A DNA stretch of 64,000 nucleotides from WTGU01 sp965242855 (GTDB taxonomy: Bacteria; Pseudomonadota; Alphaproteobacteria; UBA828): positions 1,178,001 through 1,242,000 of the forward strand of contig OZ251509.1 of NCBI GenBank assembly GCA_965242855.1, given 5' to 3'. How positions within the stretch are numbered: the stretch's first letter is position 1; every line of letters starts with the position of its first letter. Shown here one piece after another: positions 8,557 to 16,741 of the stretch. The notes beneath the pieces are model-generated. The model ran no database searches. It was not told the origin of the DNA and saw only the letters and a program-made list of their open reading frames with translations. A program made the translations under genes and the position numbers.

Positions 8557-10629
8557 CTAGCGCCCGCGACGCAGAATCAGATTCGCCGCGCGGTCGGCCT
8601 GCGCCGACCAGCCCGGCGGCACGACGGTCGTCGCGTCCTTCTGCACGACGACGGCCGGGCCGGCGAAGGGCGCCTCGGCCGGCAGCGCATCGCGCCGGTA
8701 GAACGCCGTCTCCCGGCTCTCCAGCGCGCCGTTCGCGCGGAAGACCGAGCGCGCCGTCCGCAGCTTCGCGGCCTCCAGGGAGCCGCCGGTCGGCGCGGGC
8801 GGCGGGGCGATCTTCGGCATGCGGCCCGTGCCGGTGATGCGGATGTTCACGATCTCGATGGGGCTGTCGGCGAAGTGGTGGCCGTATTCCCGCGCGTGCG
8901 ATTCGTGGAACGCCCGCCAGACCCGCTCGAGCCCGGCCTCGTCCAGCCGGCCGGGGGGGAAGGGCACCCGCAGTTCGTAGCCCTGGCCGACGTAGCGCAG
9001 GTCGCCGGCGCGCCGCGTCTCGACCTCCGCCGCGCCCAGCCCGGCGGAGGCGTATTGGGCCATCAGCTCTTCGCCCAGGCGCGCGAAGTCGCGGTCGAGG
9101 CGGGCTGCGTCCACCGCGCCCTTGACCTGGAATTCGGTCTTGATCTGGTCGTATTTCAGGTCGGTGGTGAGCAGGCCGGCCGCCGAGGTGATGCCGGGAT
9201 GGGGCGGCACCACGACCTCGGGAATCTCCAGCATCGCGGCGACCTCGGCGCCGTGCAGCGGGCCGGCGCCGCCGAAGGCGACGAGGGCGAAATCGCGCGG
9301 GTCGAGGCCCTTCTGCACGGTCTTGGAGCGGATGGCGTTGGCCATGTTGCTGTTGACGATGGTGAGCACGCCTTCCGCCGCCTCGCGGGCGTCGATGCCG
9401 AGGGCGCGGGCCAGGCCGGCGACAGCCGCTTCCGCGCGCTCCGGCGCCAGCGCCATCTCGCCGCCGAGGAAGGCGCCGGCGTCGAGCCGGCCCAGCACGA
9501 GATTGGCGTCGGTCACCGTGGGCGCCGCGCCGCCGCGCCCGTAGCAGGCCGGCCCCGGGCGCGAGCCCGCGCTTTCCGGCCCGACCTTGAAGGCCCCGCC
9601 CGCGTCGATGCGGGCGATGCTGCCGCCGCCCGCGCCGATGGTGGCGATGTCGATCATCGGCACCAGCACCGGGTAGCCGCCGATCCAGGTGTCCCGCGCC
9701 GTCGCCTCGCCGAAGCGCCCGTCGACGGCGATGCCGATGTCGGCGCTCGTCCCGCCCATGTCGAAGGTGATGAGGCGCGTCCGCCCGGACAGCCCGGCCG
9801 CCCAGGCCCCGCCCAGCACGCCGGCGGCGGGGCCGGACATGAGCGTGATCACCGGCGCGTCCGCCACCATCGCCGCCGTGGCGACGCCGCCGTTGGAACC
9901 CATGATGTGCAGGTCCCCGGCGACGCCCGCCTCCGCAAGCCGGCCTTCGAAGCGGCGCACGTAGCCGCGCACCTTGGGGCCGATGAAGGCGTTCATCGCG
10001 GCGGTGGTGAAGCGCTCGAACTCGCGGAACTGCGGCGCCACGCGGGCCGAGGTGGTGACGAAGGCCTCCGGCCATTCCTCCAGCACGATGGCCCGCGCCC
10101 GCTCCTCGTGGGCCGGGTCGATGTAGGAGAAGAGGAAGCAGATGGCGACCGCCTCCACGCCTTGCGCGCGCAAGGTGCGGGCGGCTTCGCGCACGCCGTC
10201 TTCGTCGAGCGGCTCCAGCACCGCGCCGTCCGGCGGGGCGCGGCGCTCGCGCACGGCGAGGCGATGGCGGCGGCGCACCAGCGGGCGGGCCTGCCAGGGG
10301 ATGTCCTGCATGATGGAGTAGTTCTGCGGCCGCTGATGGCGCCCGATATGGATGATGTCGCGGTAGCCGGCGGACGTGATCATGCCGCTCTCGGCGCCGT
10401 CGTGTTCGAGCACCGCGTTGGTGGAGATGGTGGTGCCGTGGAAGACATGCGCCACCGCGCCGGGCGCCGTGCCGCTGCGGGCGCAGAGCGCGGCGATGCC
10501 GGCGGCCGCCCCTTCGGAGGGGTCGTCCGGCGTGGTCGGCACCTTGTGGATCGCGGTCTCCCGCGACTCGCTGTCGGTGACGATGAGATCGGTGAAGGTG
10601 CCGCCGACGTCGACGCCGATCAGCTTCAT
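8557..10629 (-). CDS. Hydantoinase A / oxoprolinase family subunit (ATP-binding)
   Basis: 690 aa, Hydantoinase_A N-terminal plus Hydantoinase_A core. It starts MKLIGVDVGGTFTDLIV, the actin/ASKHA-like phosphate loop of this family. It has HGTTISTNAVLEHDGAESG, a metal/phosphate region FDMGGTSADIGI and the glycine-rich GAGGGSIARIDAGG. In the family this subunit activates the lactam or imide with ATP while HyuB contributes to hydrolysis. First gene of the minus-strand operon hyuA-hyuB-racemase; the peptide-type ABC transporter lies downstream on the same strand. Substrate is unknown. Confidence 0.93.
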   Translation of the reverse strand: MKLIGVDVGGTFTDLIVTDSESRETAIHKVPTTPDDPSEGAAAGIAALCARSGTAPGAVAHVFHGTTISTNAVLEHDGAESGMITSAGYRDIIHIGRHQRPQNYSIMQDIPWQARPLVRRRHRLAVRERRAPPDGAVLEPLDEDGVREAARTLRAQGVEAVAICFLFSYIDPAHEERARAIVLEEWPEAFVTTSARVAPQFREFERFTTAAMNAFIGPKVRGYVRRFEGRLAEAGVAGDLHIMGSNGGVATAAMVADAPVITLMSGPAAGVLGGAWAAGLSGRTRLITFDMGGTSADIGIAVDGRFGEATARDTWIGGYPVLVPMIDIATIGAGGGSIARIDAGGAFKVGPESAGSRPGPACYGRGGAAPTVTDANLVLGRLDAGAFLGGEMALAPERAEAAVAGLARALGIDAREAAEGVLTIVNSNMANAIRSKTVQKGLDPRDFALVAFGGAGPLHGAEVAAMLEIPEVVVPPHPGITSAAGLLTTDLKYDQIKTEFQVKGAVDAARLDRDFARLGEELMAQYASAGLGAAEVETRRAGDLRYVGQGYELRVPFPPGRLDEAGLERVWRAFHESHAREYGHHFADSPIEIVNIRITGTGRMPKIAPPPAPTGGSLEAAKLRTARSVFRANGALESRETAFYRRDALPAEAPFAGPAVVVQKDATTVVPPGWSAQADRAANLILRRGR

Positions 10630-10885
10630 GGGCGGTCCGTCCCAAAGCCTCTCCTGGAGCCGGCGCGGGCGCGCCGGACGCGGCCGCTCCTCCGCCGCGG
10701 CCGCGGCAGTGTCTTCCCCCCGCGGCGGGGCGTCAAGCGCGGCGCGCTCCGTTCCGCCGCGGACCGCCCCGTCGGCGACGCTTCGCGCGCGTTTCCTCCC
10801 TCCGCGCGACGCCGCGCCTCACGGGCGAGCGGGTGATGCCGCATCGGTGGTTGCGCCCGGCCCCGCGGCGGCATAGCCTCGCCGC

Positions 10886-10996
10886 ATGACCGTCGCCGCG
10901 AAGGCCGATCTCCGCGCCGCAATCGCCGGCCTCGAAACGCGCTTGACGTGCCGGCCCGGCGGCCTGGTCGTCGCCTTGGTCAAGCTGTTGCCGCCG
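10886..10996 (+). pseudogene. Remnant of a small coiled-coil/membrane protein related to the gene at 30589
   Basis: The reading MTVAAKADLRAAIAGLETRL... keeps the KADLRAAI-LETRLT linker and a short hydrophobic end (GGLVVALVKLLPP) typical of small DUF1640-like coiled-coil membrane proteins, but the N-terminal half and the normal stop are missing. The bases ahead of its ATG (TAGCCTCGCCGCATG) nearly match those ahead of the intact relative at 30589 (TAGCCTCGGCGCATG), which suggests an internal deletion. The frame stays open to 11125 but the later part has no family character. The rest of the 10630-11091 gap holds nothing I can recognise. Confidence 0.45.
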
Positions 10997-11091
10997 GCCC
11001 CGGCGCTTCGCGTTCCGGCGGCCGGCGCGCCCGTTCGCGCAGGTGGCCATGGCGCGGCATCATCGGCGGCGGACGACGCGGGGAGGGGAGG

Positions 11092-11715
11092 ATGGCGAAG
11101 CCGACGCTGCATTCGACGCCGTTGAGCACCTATGGGCGGACCTGCCGCATGGCGCTGATCGAGAAGGGCGTGCCTTACGCCCTTGATCCGGTCGCGCCGC
11201 AGACGCCCGCGCAGAAGGAGCGGCACCCGTGGGGCTCGGTGCCGGCGCTGAGCCACGGCGCGGTGCGCCTGTACGAATCGCTCGCCATCTGCGCCTATGT
11301 GGACGACGCCTTCGACGGGCCGCCCCTGGAGCCGGAGGAGCCGCTGGCCCGCGCCCGCGGGCGCCAGTGGATCTCGGTCTTCATCCAGTACTTCTATCGG
11401 CCGGCCATCGACATCGTGCTCCAGCGCCTGGTGGTGCCCGCGCAAGGCGGGAAGGCGGACGAGGCGCTGGTCGCCGCCAGCCTGCCCGAGGCGGAGAAGG
11501 CGCTGCGCGTGCTTGAAGGCGCCCTGGCGGGGCAGGCCCATTTCGCCGGCGCCGCGCCCTCGCTCGCCGACTGGTTCGTGCTGCCCCTCGTGCACTACCT
11601 GAAGATGGTCCCGGAGGGCGAAACGATGCTCGCCGCCACCCCCGACCTGGCGCGCTGGCAAGCCGCCCTCGACGAGCACGAGAGCGCCAGAGAGACCGTT
11701 CCGGAATTCGGCTGA
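11092..11715 (+). CDS. Glutathione S-transferase family protein
   Basis: 207 aa cytoplasmic GST. The N-terminal thioredoxin fold is visible as TLHSTPLSTYGRTCRMALIEKGVPYAL, with Ser/Thr near the usual catalytic position and WGSVPALSHGAVRLYESLAICAY, which contains the cis-proline (VPAL) and the ES glutathione-binding pair. The C-terminal helical domain has the conserved SLADWFVLPL (N-capping box region with D). The start follows GGGAGGGGAGG. It stands alone, convergent with the HigBA pair. Substrate is unknown. Confidence 0.88.
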   Translation: MAKPTLHSTPLSTYGRTCRMALIEKGVPYALDPVAPQTPAQKERHPWGSVPALSHGAVRLYESLAICAYVDDAFDGPPLEPEEPLARARGRQWISVFIQYFYRPAIDIVLQRLVVPAQGGKADEALVAASLPEAEKALRVLEGALAGQAHFAGAAPSLADWFVLPLVHYLKMVPEGETMLAATPDLARWQAALDEHESARETVPEFG

Positions 11716-11747
11716 CGGGTGGTTCGGGAAGCGGCTCCGAGCGCCCG

Positions 11748-12047
11748 TCAGGCCGCTGCGAACCGTTCGACCGAGATCCGGTCGGCGCGGTCCCGGGCCT
11801 GCCACAGGTCCCAGGCCGTCTGCATGGCGAGCCACGTCTCCGGAGTCGATCCGAACGCCTTCGACAGGCGAATCGCCATGTCGATCGACACGCCTGCCTT
11901 CTCGTTGACGAGATCGGAAAGGGCCTGGCGCGTCACGCCCAGCCCTTCGGCCGCCCGCGTCACGGACAGGCCGAGCGGCTCGAGGCACTGCCGTTTCACG
12001 ATGCCGCCCGGATGCGGCGGGTTGTGCATCGTCATGGTTCGGAGCAT
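11748..12047 (-). CDS. higA: HigA family antitoxin (XRE-type HTH)
   Basis: 99 aa DNA-binding antitoxin. It has the HigA/VapI opening HPGGIVKRQCLEPLGLSVTRAAEGLGVTRQALSDLVN, in which the helix-turn-helix lies at about residues 27-50, followed by SIDMAIRLSKAFGSTPETWLAMQTAWDLWQA, the family's conserved dimerisation/WL motif. It is downstream of the toxin gene, the order usual for higBA. It is expected to bind HigB and to repress the shared promoter at 12419-12452. Confidence 0.92.
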   Translation of the reverse strand: MLRTMTMHNPPHPGGIVKRQCLEPLGLSVTRAAEGLGVTRQALSDLVNEKAGVSIDMAIRLSKAFGSTPETWLAMQTAWDLWQARDRADRISVERFAAA

Positions 12048-12133
12048 CCCTGATAGACATTGCCATTAGTTTGTTTTTGTAAGCTTTTTTCGATCGATGC
12101 GACGGGAAGCTCATCGCCATGGTTCGGATCCCC

Positions 12134-12412
12134 TCAATGGTAGTCGATGTAATCGACATCGGTGGCGGACCCCTCTTCGAACCGAAAGGTCACGCGCCAG
12201 TTCCCCGATACCGAGACAGCGTAGTGGTCTTTCATATCACCCTTGAGCGCATGAAGCTGGAATCCTGGCAGATCCATGCCCTCGGGTCCACGGCTCTGGT
12301 CCAGTGCGGCCAGGATGTCCTTCAACTTGCGGACATGCCCGGGCGCCACGCGCCGCGCCGTCCGGCCATCGTAGAGCGCCTGGAGGCCACGGTGCCTGAA
12401 CGACGCGATCAT
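12134..12412 (-). CDS. higB: HigB family toxin (RelE/ParE-like mRNA interferase)
   Basis: 92 aa, the normal HigB length when started at MIASFRHRGLQALYDG. Conserved features are HVRKLKDILAALDQSR, the GFQLHALKGDMKDHYAVSVSGNWRVTFRF core with the basic/aromatic catalytic face, and the short acidic end DVDYIDYH. An upstream alternative start would add 14 residues. It is rejected because the inferred promoter places transcription initiation at or next to this ATG. HigB toxins cleave mRNA on the ribosome. It is separated from higA by 86 nt. Confidence 0.92.
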   Translation of the reverse strand: MIASFRHRGLQALYDGRTARRVAPGHVRKLKDILAALDQSRGPEGMDLPGFQLHALKGDMKDHYAVSVSGNWRVTFRFEEGSATDVDYIDYH

Positions 12413-12418
12413 GGCTGG

Positions 12419-12452
12419 ACGATAGCGCGTCGCCTGTCGCCTGACAAGCGAC
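12419..12452 (-). promoter_or_regulatory. higBA promoter and overlapping palindromic operator
   Basis: Reading the minus strand, a -35 TTGTCA (12447-12442) and a -10 TATCGT (12424-12419) are separated by exactly 17 nt. A dyad of 10-bp arms with a 4-nt centre (12429-12452; GTCGC-TGTC / GACA-GCGAC, one mismatch) covers the -35 and spacer, as expected for HigA autorepression. The -10 ends 6 nt before the higB ATG, so the mRNA is predicted to be leaderless. Confidence 0.65.
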
Positions 12453-12497
12453 AAAACGAAAAACGGGCGCCCGCCTCCGGGGGGAGGCGGGCGCCCG
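12452..12497 (-). terminator. Rho-independent terminator of pstS
   Basis: A perfect 15-bp stem (12464-12478 with 12483-12497) with a 4-nt loop lies 27 nt after the pstS stop. On the minus strand it is followed by TTTTTCGTTTTGT. Confidence 0.85.
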
Positions 12498-12524
12498 CGG
12501 GTCGAAAAGCGGCGTGGGCCGTGG

Positions 12525-13571
12525 CTACATGGCGAGCTGGGCCATGGTGGTCGCCTGGTCGCGCATGGCGGCGCGGTCGGCGTCGGGGAGCGGGATCAGG
12601 CCCTTGTCGGTGAGGTAGCCGTAGGGGCCCCAGGCGTCCTCGCTGGTGAAGGTCGCCACGTATTCGTCGATCCCCGGGATCACGCCCACATGGGCCTTCT
12701 TCACGTAGAAGTACATCGAGCGCGAGACCGGATAGCTGCCGTCGGCGATGGTGTCGAACGCCGGGGCGACGCCGTCGATGACGCTGCCCCGCACCTTGTC
12801 GCGGTTCTGGTCGAGGAAGCTGTAGCCGAAGATGCCGAGCGCGGCCGGGTTGGCCTCCAGCTTCTGCACGATGAGGTTGTCGTTCTCGCCGGCCTCGACG
12901 AAGGTGCCGTCCTCGCGGATCGCGTGGCAGACGGCCTTGTACTGGGCCTTGTCCGTCTTCTTCAGCGCCTTGACGTCGGGGAAGGTCTTGCAGCCGCCTT
13001 CCATCGCCAGCTCTACGAAGGCGTCCCGCGTGCCGGAGGTCGGCGGCGGGCCGAGCACCTCGATCCGGGTCGCCGGCAGCGCCGCGTCGATCTCGTCCCA
13101 GCTGCGGTAGGGGTTGGGGACCAGCGCGCCGTCCTGGGGCACGTCCTTGGCGAGCGCCAGGAACAGCTGCCGCAAGGTGATCGCGAAGGCGGGCGCCGTC
13201 CTGGCGTTGGCCAGCACGATGCCGTCGTAGCCGATCTTGACCTCGGTGATGTCGGTCACGCCGTTCTTGCCGCAGCGCTCGACCTCGGAGGACTTGATCC
13301 GCCGCGAGGCGTTGGTGACGTCGGGGTGGGCGACGCCGACGCCGGCGCAGAACAGCTTGAGCCCGCCGCCCGAGCCCGTGCTCTCGACCACCGGGGTCTT
13401 GTGCCCCGTGGTCTTGCCGAATTCCTCGGCGACGGCGGCGGCGAAGGGGAAGACGGTGGACGAGCCGACGATCCGGATCTGGTCGCGGGCTTCACCCGTC
13501 TTGGGCAGCGCCGCGGACGCGGCCAGCGCGAGGGCCGCCGCCGCGGCGATGGCGAGGGGTGTCTTGGTCAC
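12525..13571 (-). CDS. pstS: Phosphate ABC transporter substrate-binding protein PstS
   Basis: 348 aa periplasmic phosphate receptor. The GTG start (VTKTPLAIAAAAALALAASAAL) follows GGAGGAAG and gives a clean signal peptide; an ATG-started frame upstream would add unrelated sequence. The mature protein begins RDQIRIVGSSTVFPF and has the phosphate-binding GSSTV loop, ESTGSGGGLKLFCAGVG and PTSGTRDAF. It ends in the typical SEDAWGPYGYLTDKGLIPL segment. No pstC, pstA, pstB or phoU is adjacent, so this is a stand-alone binding protein. A Pho box lies upstream. Confidence 0.93.
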   Translation of the reverse strand: MTKTPLAIAAAAALALAASAALPKTGEARDQIRIVGSSTVFPFAAAVAEEFGKTTGHKTPVVESTGSGGGLKLFCAGVGVAHPDVTNASRRIKSSEVERCGKNGVTDITEVKIGYDGIVLANARTAPAFAITLRQLFLALAKDVPQDGALVPNPYRSWDEIDAALPATRIEVLGPPPTSGTRDAFVELAMEGGCKTFPDVKALKKTDKAQYKAVCHAIREDGTFVEAGENDNLIVQKLEANPAALGIFGYSFLDQNRDKVRGSVIDGVAPAFDTIADGSYPVSRSMYFYVKKAHVGVIPGIDEYVATFTSEDAWGPYGYLTDKGLIPLPDADRAAMRDQATTMAQLAM

Positions 13572-13653
13572 AGGGCTTCCTCCAGGTTCCGCTCCCGGCT
13601 CTCCCGTCCGGGATGGTTCGCGGATTCTGGCGCCCGTGCGGCGATGGAAATGG

Positions 13654-13679
13654 GACGGATTTATGACGTTTTCTTGACG
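13654..13679 (-). promoter_or_regulatory. Pho box upstream of pstS
   Basis: On the minus strand three CGTC-starting units recur at exactly 11-bp spacing (CGTCAAGAAAA, CGTCATAAATC, CGTCCCAT), about 85 nt upstream of the GTG. Direct repeats of this type and spacing are the PhoB-binding Pho box pattern, so induction under phosphate limitation is inferred. Confidence 0.65.
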
Positions 13680-13738
13680 CGGCGCCCCGCCGCTTCTTGA
13701 CGCCGCGCCCCGCCCCGCGGTCGCCGCGGGGCCGCCGG

Positions 13739-14020
13739 CTACTTCATCTCGACCTCGATGAAGACCACGTCGTCCGTGGCGCTCGGGTTGATGACGTCGT
13801 GCTCGACGCCTTCCTCTCGGAAGTAGGGCGTGCCGGTCACGATCTCGATCGTGCGCTCGCCGTCCGGTTCCTTGAGGAGGAGCTTGCCCGTCGTCACCGG
13901 CACCACGACGTAGTCGAATTCGTGCCGGTGCCAGCCCGTCGCCCCGCCGGGCGGGAACCGCCATTCCGTGACCCGCACGCGCGCGTTGTCGATCAGCTGG
14001 GTCGGCGTCGCCGCAGCCAT
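13739..14020 (-). CDS. Cupin domain protein
   Basis: 93 aa single-domain cupin. Motif 1 is visible as GATGWHRHEFDYVVVPVTTGKL (His, His and Glu/Asp metal ligands) and motif 2 as PYFREEGVEHDVINPS (third His). The start MAAATPTQLIDNARVRVTEWRF follows GGGAGGGG. It resembles small stand-alone cupins annotated as cytoplasmic beta-barrel proteins. Its reaction is unknown, and it lies alone between pstS and modC on the same strand. Confidence 0.85.
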   Translation of the reverse strand: MAAATPTQLIDNARVRVTEWRFPPGGATGWHRHEFDYVVVPVTTGKLLLKEPDGERTIEIVTGTPYFREEGVEHDVINPSATDDVVFIEVEMK

Positions 14021-14060
14021 GCTCCCCTCCCGCGTCGAAGATCGGTCGGCGCGCAGCGTT

Positions 14061-15191
14061 TCAGCTTCGCGGCCCGCGCGCAAGCCCGCCGTCGCGGGGG
14101 GAGGGCGCGCGAGCCAGCGATCCGGGGTCGACCGCGACGCTCTTGACCAGGGCGTGGACCTCCGTTCCCGGCGCCAGGGCCAGGGCGCATGCCGAGCGCG
14201 CGGTGATGCGCGCCGTGAGGCGGGCGCCGATGTCCACCGCCACGTCCACCGACGCGCCCCGCCGGGGGCCGATCTCCACCACCCGGCCGCGGAAGACGTT
14301 GAGCACGCTGGTGCCCCGCGGCTCCTCCGTCGCCAGCGCCACGTCGCGCGCCCGGATGCGGAGACGCAGGCGCGCGCCGGGGGGCAGGTCCAGCATCGGC
14401 ACGCGGAGAACGCCGCCCGCCACCGCGAGCGCCGTCAGCCCGTAAGCCCGGTCGTGGCTCTCCACGACGGCTTCCAGCACCGCGCCGGCCTCGTCGAGCC
14501 CGGCCAGGGGGTCGAGATCGAGCCGGGCCATGACCTCCGCCGCCGGCCCCACCGCCGCCACCTGGCCGCCGGCCAGCACGACGATGGTCCCCGCGAGCCG
14601 CGCCACTTCCTCCACGGCGTGGCTGACGAAGACGATCGGCACGCCGATCTCGTCGCGCAGCCGCTCGATGTAATCCACGATCTGCGCCCGCCGCGGCAGG
14701 TCGAGGGCGGCCAGCGGCTCGTCCATGAGGAGCAGCGCCGGCTGGGCCATGAGCGCCCGCCCCAGCGCCACCCGCTGGCGCTCGCCGCCGGCCAGGGTCG
14801 CCGGGCGGCGGCGCAGCAGCGGCTCCAGGCCGAGCAGCGCCACGATCCGCTCCAGCGCCACGTAGCGACCGTCCCGCGGCGCGAAGCGGAGGCCGTAGAG
14901 CAGGTTCCGGCGCACGCTGAGATGGGGGAAGAGGCGCCCATCCTGGAAGACGTAGCCGATGCGCCGGCGCTCCGGGCGCAGGTCGACGCCTGCCGCCGAA
15001 TCGAAGAGCGTGCGCCCGCCCACGGCGATGCGCCCGGAGTCGGGCCGCAGCAGGCCGGCGATGGCGTCCGCGAGGGTGGTCTTGCCCGCGCCGGAGGCGC
15101 CGAAGAGCGCGACGACGCCCTCGGTCGGCGCGGCGAAGGCGGCGTCCAGCGCGAAGGCGCCGCGCCGGGCGCGGACGGCGACCTCGATCAC
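14061..15191 (-). CDS. modC: Molybdate ABC transporter ATP-binding protein ModC
   Basis: 376 aa. Walker A GASGAGKTT, Q-loop FQDGRLFPHLSV, signature LAGGERQRVALGRAL, Walker B LLLMDEPLAALDL and H-loop FVSHAVEEV are all intact. A C-terminal Mop/TOBE domain follows (FRGRVVEIGPRRGASVDVAVDIG; ARITARSACALALAPGTEVHALVKSVAV), which marks it as ModC. The GTG start overlaps the modB stop (GTGA). A longer frame upstream is the modB region read out of frame. Confidence 0.93.
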   Translation of the reverse strand: MIEVAVRARRGAFALDAAFAAPTEGVVALFGASGAGKTTLADAIAGLLRPDSGRIAVGGRTLFDSAAGVDLRPERRRIGYVFQDGRLFPHLSVRRNLLYGLRFAPRDGRYVALERIVALLGLEPLLRRRPATLAGGERQRVALGRALMAQPALLLMDEPLAALDLPRRAQIVDYIERLRDEIGVPIVFVSHAVEEVARLAGTIVVLAGGQVAAVGPAAEVMARLDLDPLAGLDEAGAVLEAVVESHDRAYGLTALAVAGGVLRVPMLDLPPGARLRLRIRARDVALATEEPRGTSVLNVFRGRVVEIGPRRGASVDVAVDIGARLTARITARSACALALAPGTEVHALVKSVAVDPGSLARAPSPRDGGLARGPRS

Positions 15192-15883
15192 CGGCCTTCC
15201 AGCCGCCGCCGCAGGGCGCGCGCGAGAAGCTCGGAGCCGAGCAGGGCGGCGAAGGCGATGACGATGGCGATCGCCATCAGCCGCAGGGCGCCGTCCATCC
15301 CGCCCGGGATCTGGGTGTAGGTGTAGAGCGCCAGCGGCAGGGTGCGGGTTTCTCCGGGGATGTTGGAGACGAAGGTGACGGTCGCGCCGAACTCGCCCAG
15401 GCAGCGCGCGAAGGCCAGGATCGCCCCGGCCAGCACGCCGGGCGCGACCAGCGGCAGGCTGACGGTGGCGAACACCCACGCCGGCGGGGCGCCGAGGGTG
15501 CGCGCGGCCGGCTCCAGGCGGCGGTCCATGGCCTCGAAGGAAAGCCGGATCGCCCGCACCATGAGCGGGAAGGACACCACCGCCGACGCCACGGCGGCGC
15601 CCTGCCAGGTGAAGCCCAGCGCGATGCCGAACCAATCGTCGAGCCAGGCGCCGACCGGCCCGCGCTTGCCGAGCAGCAGCAGCAGCGCGAAGCCCACCAC
15701 CACCGGCGGCAGCACCAGCGGCAGATGAACGAGGCCGTTGATCAGCGCGTGTCCGGGGAAGCGACGGCGCGCCAGCAGCCAGGCGACCGCGACGCCCGCG
15801 GGCAGGCTCGCCAGCACCGCCCAGCCGGCCACCCGCAGGCTGAGCAGGATCGCCTCCGCCTCCAGCGGCGTCAGCCCGAGCAT
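15188..15883 (-). CDS. modB: Molybdate ABC transporter permease ModB
   Basis: 231 aa inner-membrane permease with five predicted helices. It begins MLGLTPLEAEAILLSLRVAGWAVL. The motif LVHLPLVLPPVVVGFALLLLLGKRGPVG and the EAA loop RTLGAPPAWVFATVSLPLVAPGVLAG are characteristic of ModB, as is FARCLGEFGATVTFVSNIPGETRTLPLALYT. It overlaps modC by 4 nt and follows modA by 27 nt. Confidence 0.95.
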   Translation of the reverse strand: MLGLTPLEAEAILLSLRVAGWAVLASLPAGVAVAWLLARRRFPGHALINGLVHLPLVLPPVVVGFALLLLLGKRGPVGAWLDDWFGIALGFTWQGAAVASAVVSFPLMVRAIRLSFEAMDRRLEPAARTLGAPPAWVFATVSLPLVAPGVLAGAILAFARCLGEFGATVTFVSNIPGETRTLPLALYTYTQIPGGMDGALRLMAIAIVIAFAALLGSELLARALRRRLEGR

Positions 15884-15910
15884 CTCACGCCGGGGTCGCG
15901 CCCGCGCGGC

Positions 15911-16741
15911 TCATTCCGTGACGAATCCGGCGCCGGTGAAGACCGCGCGCCCCGCCGGGCCCGTGAGGAAGGCCAGGAGGCGCCGGGCGAGCGGCGAGTC
16001 GCGGCCCCGCACCAGGGCGATCGGATAGACGATCGCCTCGTGCAGCGCCGCCGGGACGGCGGCGACCGCGCGAACCCCTGCGCCGCGGGCCGCGTCGGTG
16101 GCGTACACGATGCCGCGCGGCGCCTCGCCGCGGGCCACGAGGGCGAGGGCCGCGCGCGCGTCCGCCGCCGGCGCGATGCGGCCGCGCAGCGCCGGCCACA
16201 GCCCCAGCGCCTCCAGCGCCTGACGGGCGTAGATGCCGACCGGCACGTGCTCCGGGTCGCCCATCGCGAGCCGCCCCTCGGCGGGCAGCGCGTCCGCGTC
16301 GAGCGGCGGAAGCGGCGCGGGCGGGGCTGCGCCGTCGTCCGCGGCGCCATCGTCCGCGGCGCCATCGTCCATGGAGACCAGGACGAGGCGGTTGCCGAGC
16401 AGGGCGCGGCGGCTGGCGGGCGCGATCAAGCCCCGCGCCTCCAGATAGTCCATCCAGGCGGCGTTGGCCGCGAGGAACAGGCTGGCCGGCGCGCCGCTCT
16501 CGATCTGCCGGGCGAGGGCGGGGGTGCCGGCGTAGGAGGCGACGACGCGGTTGCCGGGGCCGGCGTCGAACCGCGCGATGGCCTCCTCGACCGCCGCCGC
16601 CGTGCTCGCCGCCGCCAGCACGACGACCCGCTCCGCCCGCGCCGGCCCCGCCGCCGAGCAGAGGCCGAGGACGCTCGCCGCCGCCAGCGCCCGGAACGCC
16701 GTCCGCACCTGCCCCGCGGAGAATCCGCCTTTCCCTCTCAT
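15911..16741 (-). CDS. modA: Molybdate ABC transporter substrate-binding protein ModA
   Basis: 276 aa periplasmic molybdate/tungstate receptor. A signal peptide (MRGKGG...LGLCSAAGPARA) precedes VVVLAAASTAAAVEEAIARF, and SYAGTPALARQIESGAPASLFLAAN carries the oxyanion-binding serine and the family motif (with Gly-Thr where Ala-Ser is frequent). VGIYARQALEALGLW and GIVYATDA follow. An in-frame 15-bp repeat (16331-16375) encodes DDGAADDGAA in a surface loop. Molybdate supplied here would support the molybdenum hydroxylase matured by the 58-63 kb operon. Confidence 0.93.
   Translation of the reverse strand: MRGKGGFSAGQVRTAFRALAAASVLGLCSAAGPARAERVVVLAAASTAAAVEEAIARFDAGPGNRVVASYAGTPALARQIESGAPASLFLAANAAWMDYLEARGLIAPASRRALLGNRLVLVSMDDGAADDGAADDGAAPPAPLPPLDADALPAEGRLAMGDPEHVPVGIYARQALEALGLWPALRGRIAPAADARAALALVARGEAPRGIVYATDAARGAGVRAVAAVPAALHEAIVYPIALVRGRDSPLARRLLAFLTGPAGRAVFTGAGFVTE

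Noticed and set aside
12413..12454. Longer HigB beginning MSLVRRQATRYRPA
   Set aside because: The extension covers the predicted operator and promoter, and the family length is 92 residues.
14061..15635. Longer ModC starting inside modB
   Set aside because: The extra N-terminus is modB out of frame; the GTG at 15191 overlapping the modB stop gives a normal ModC.
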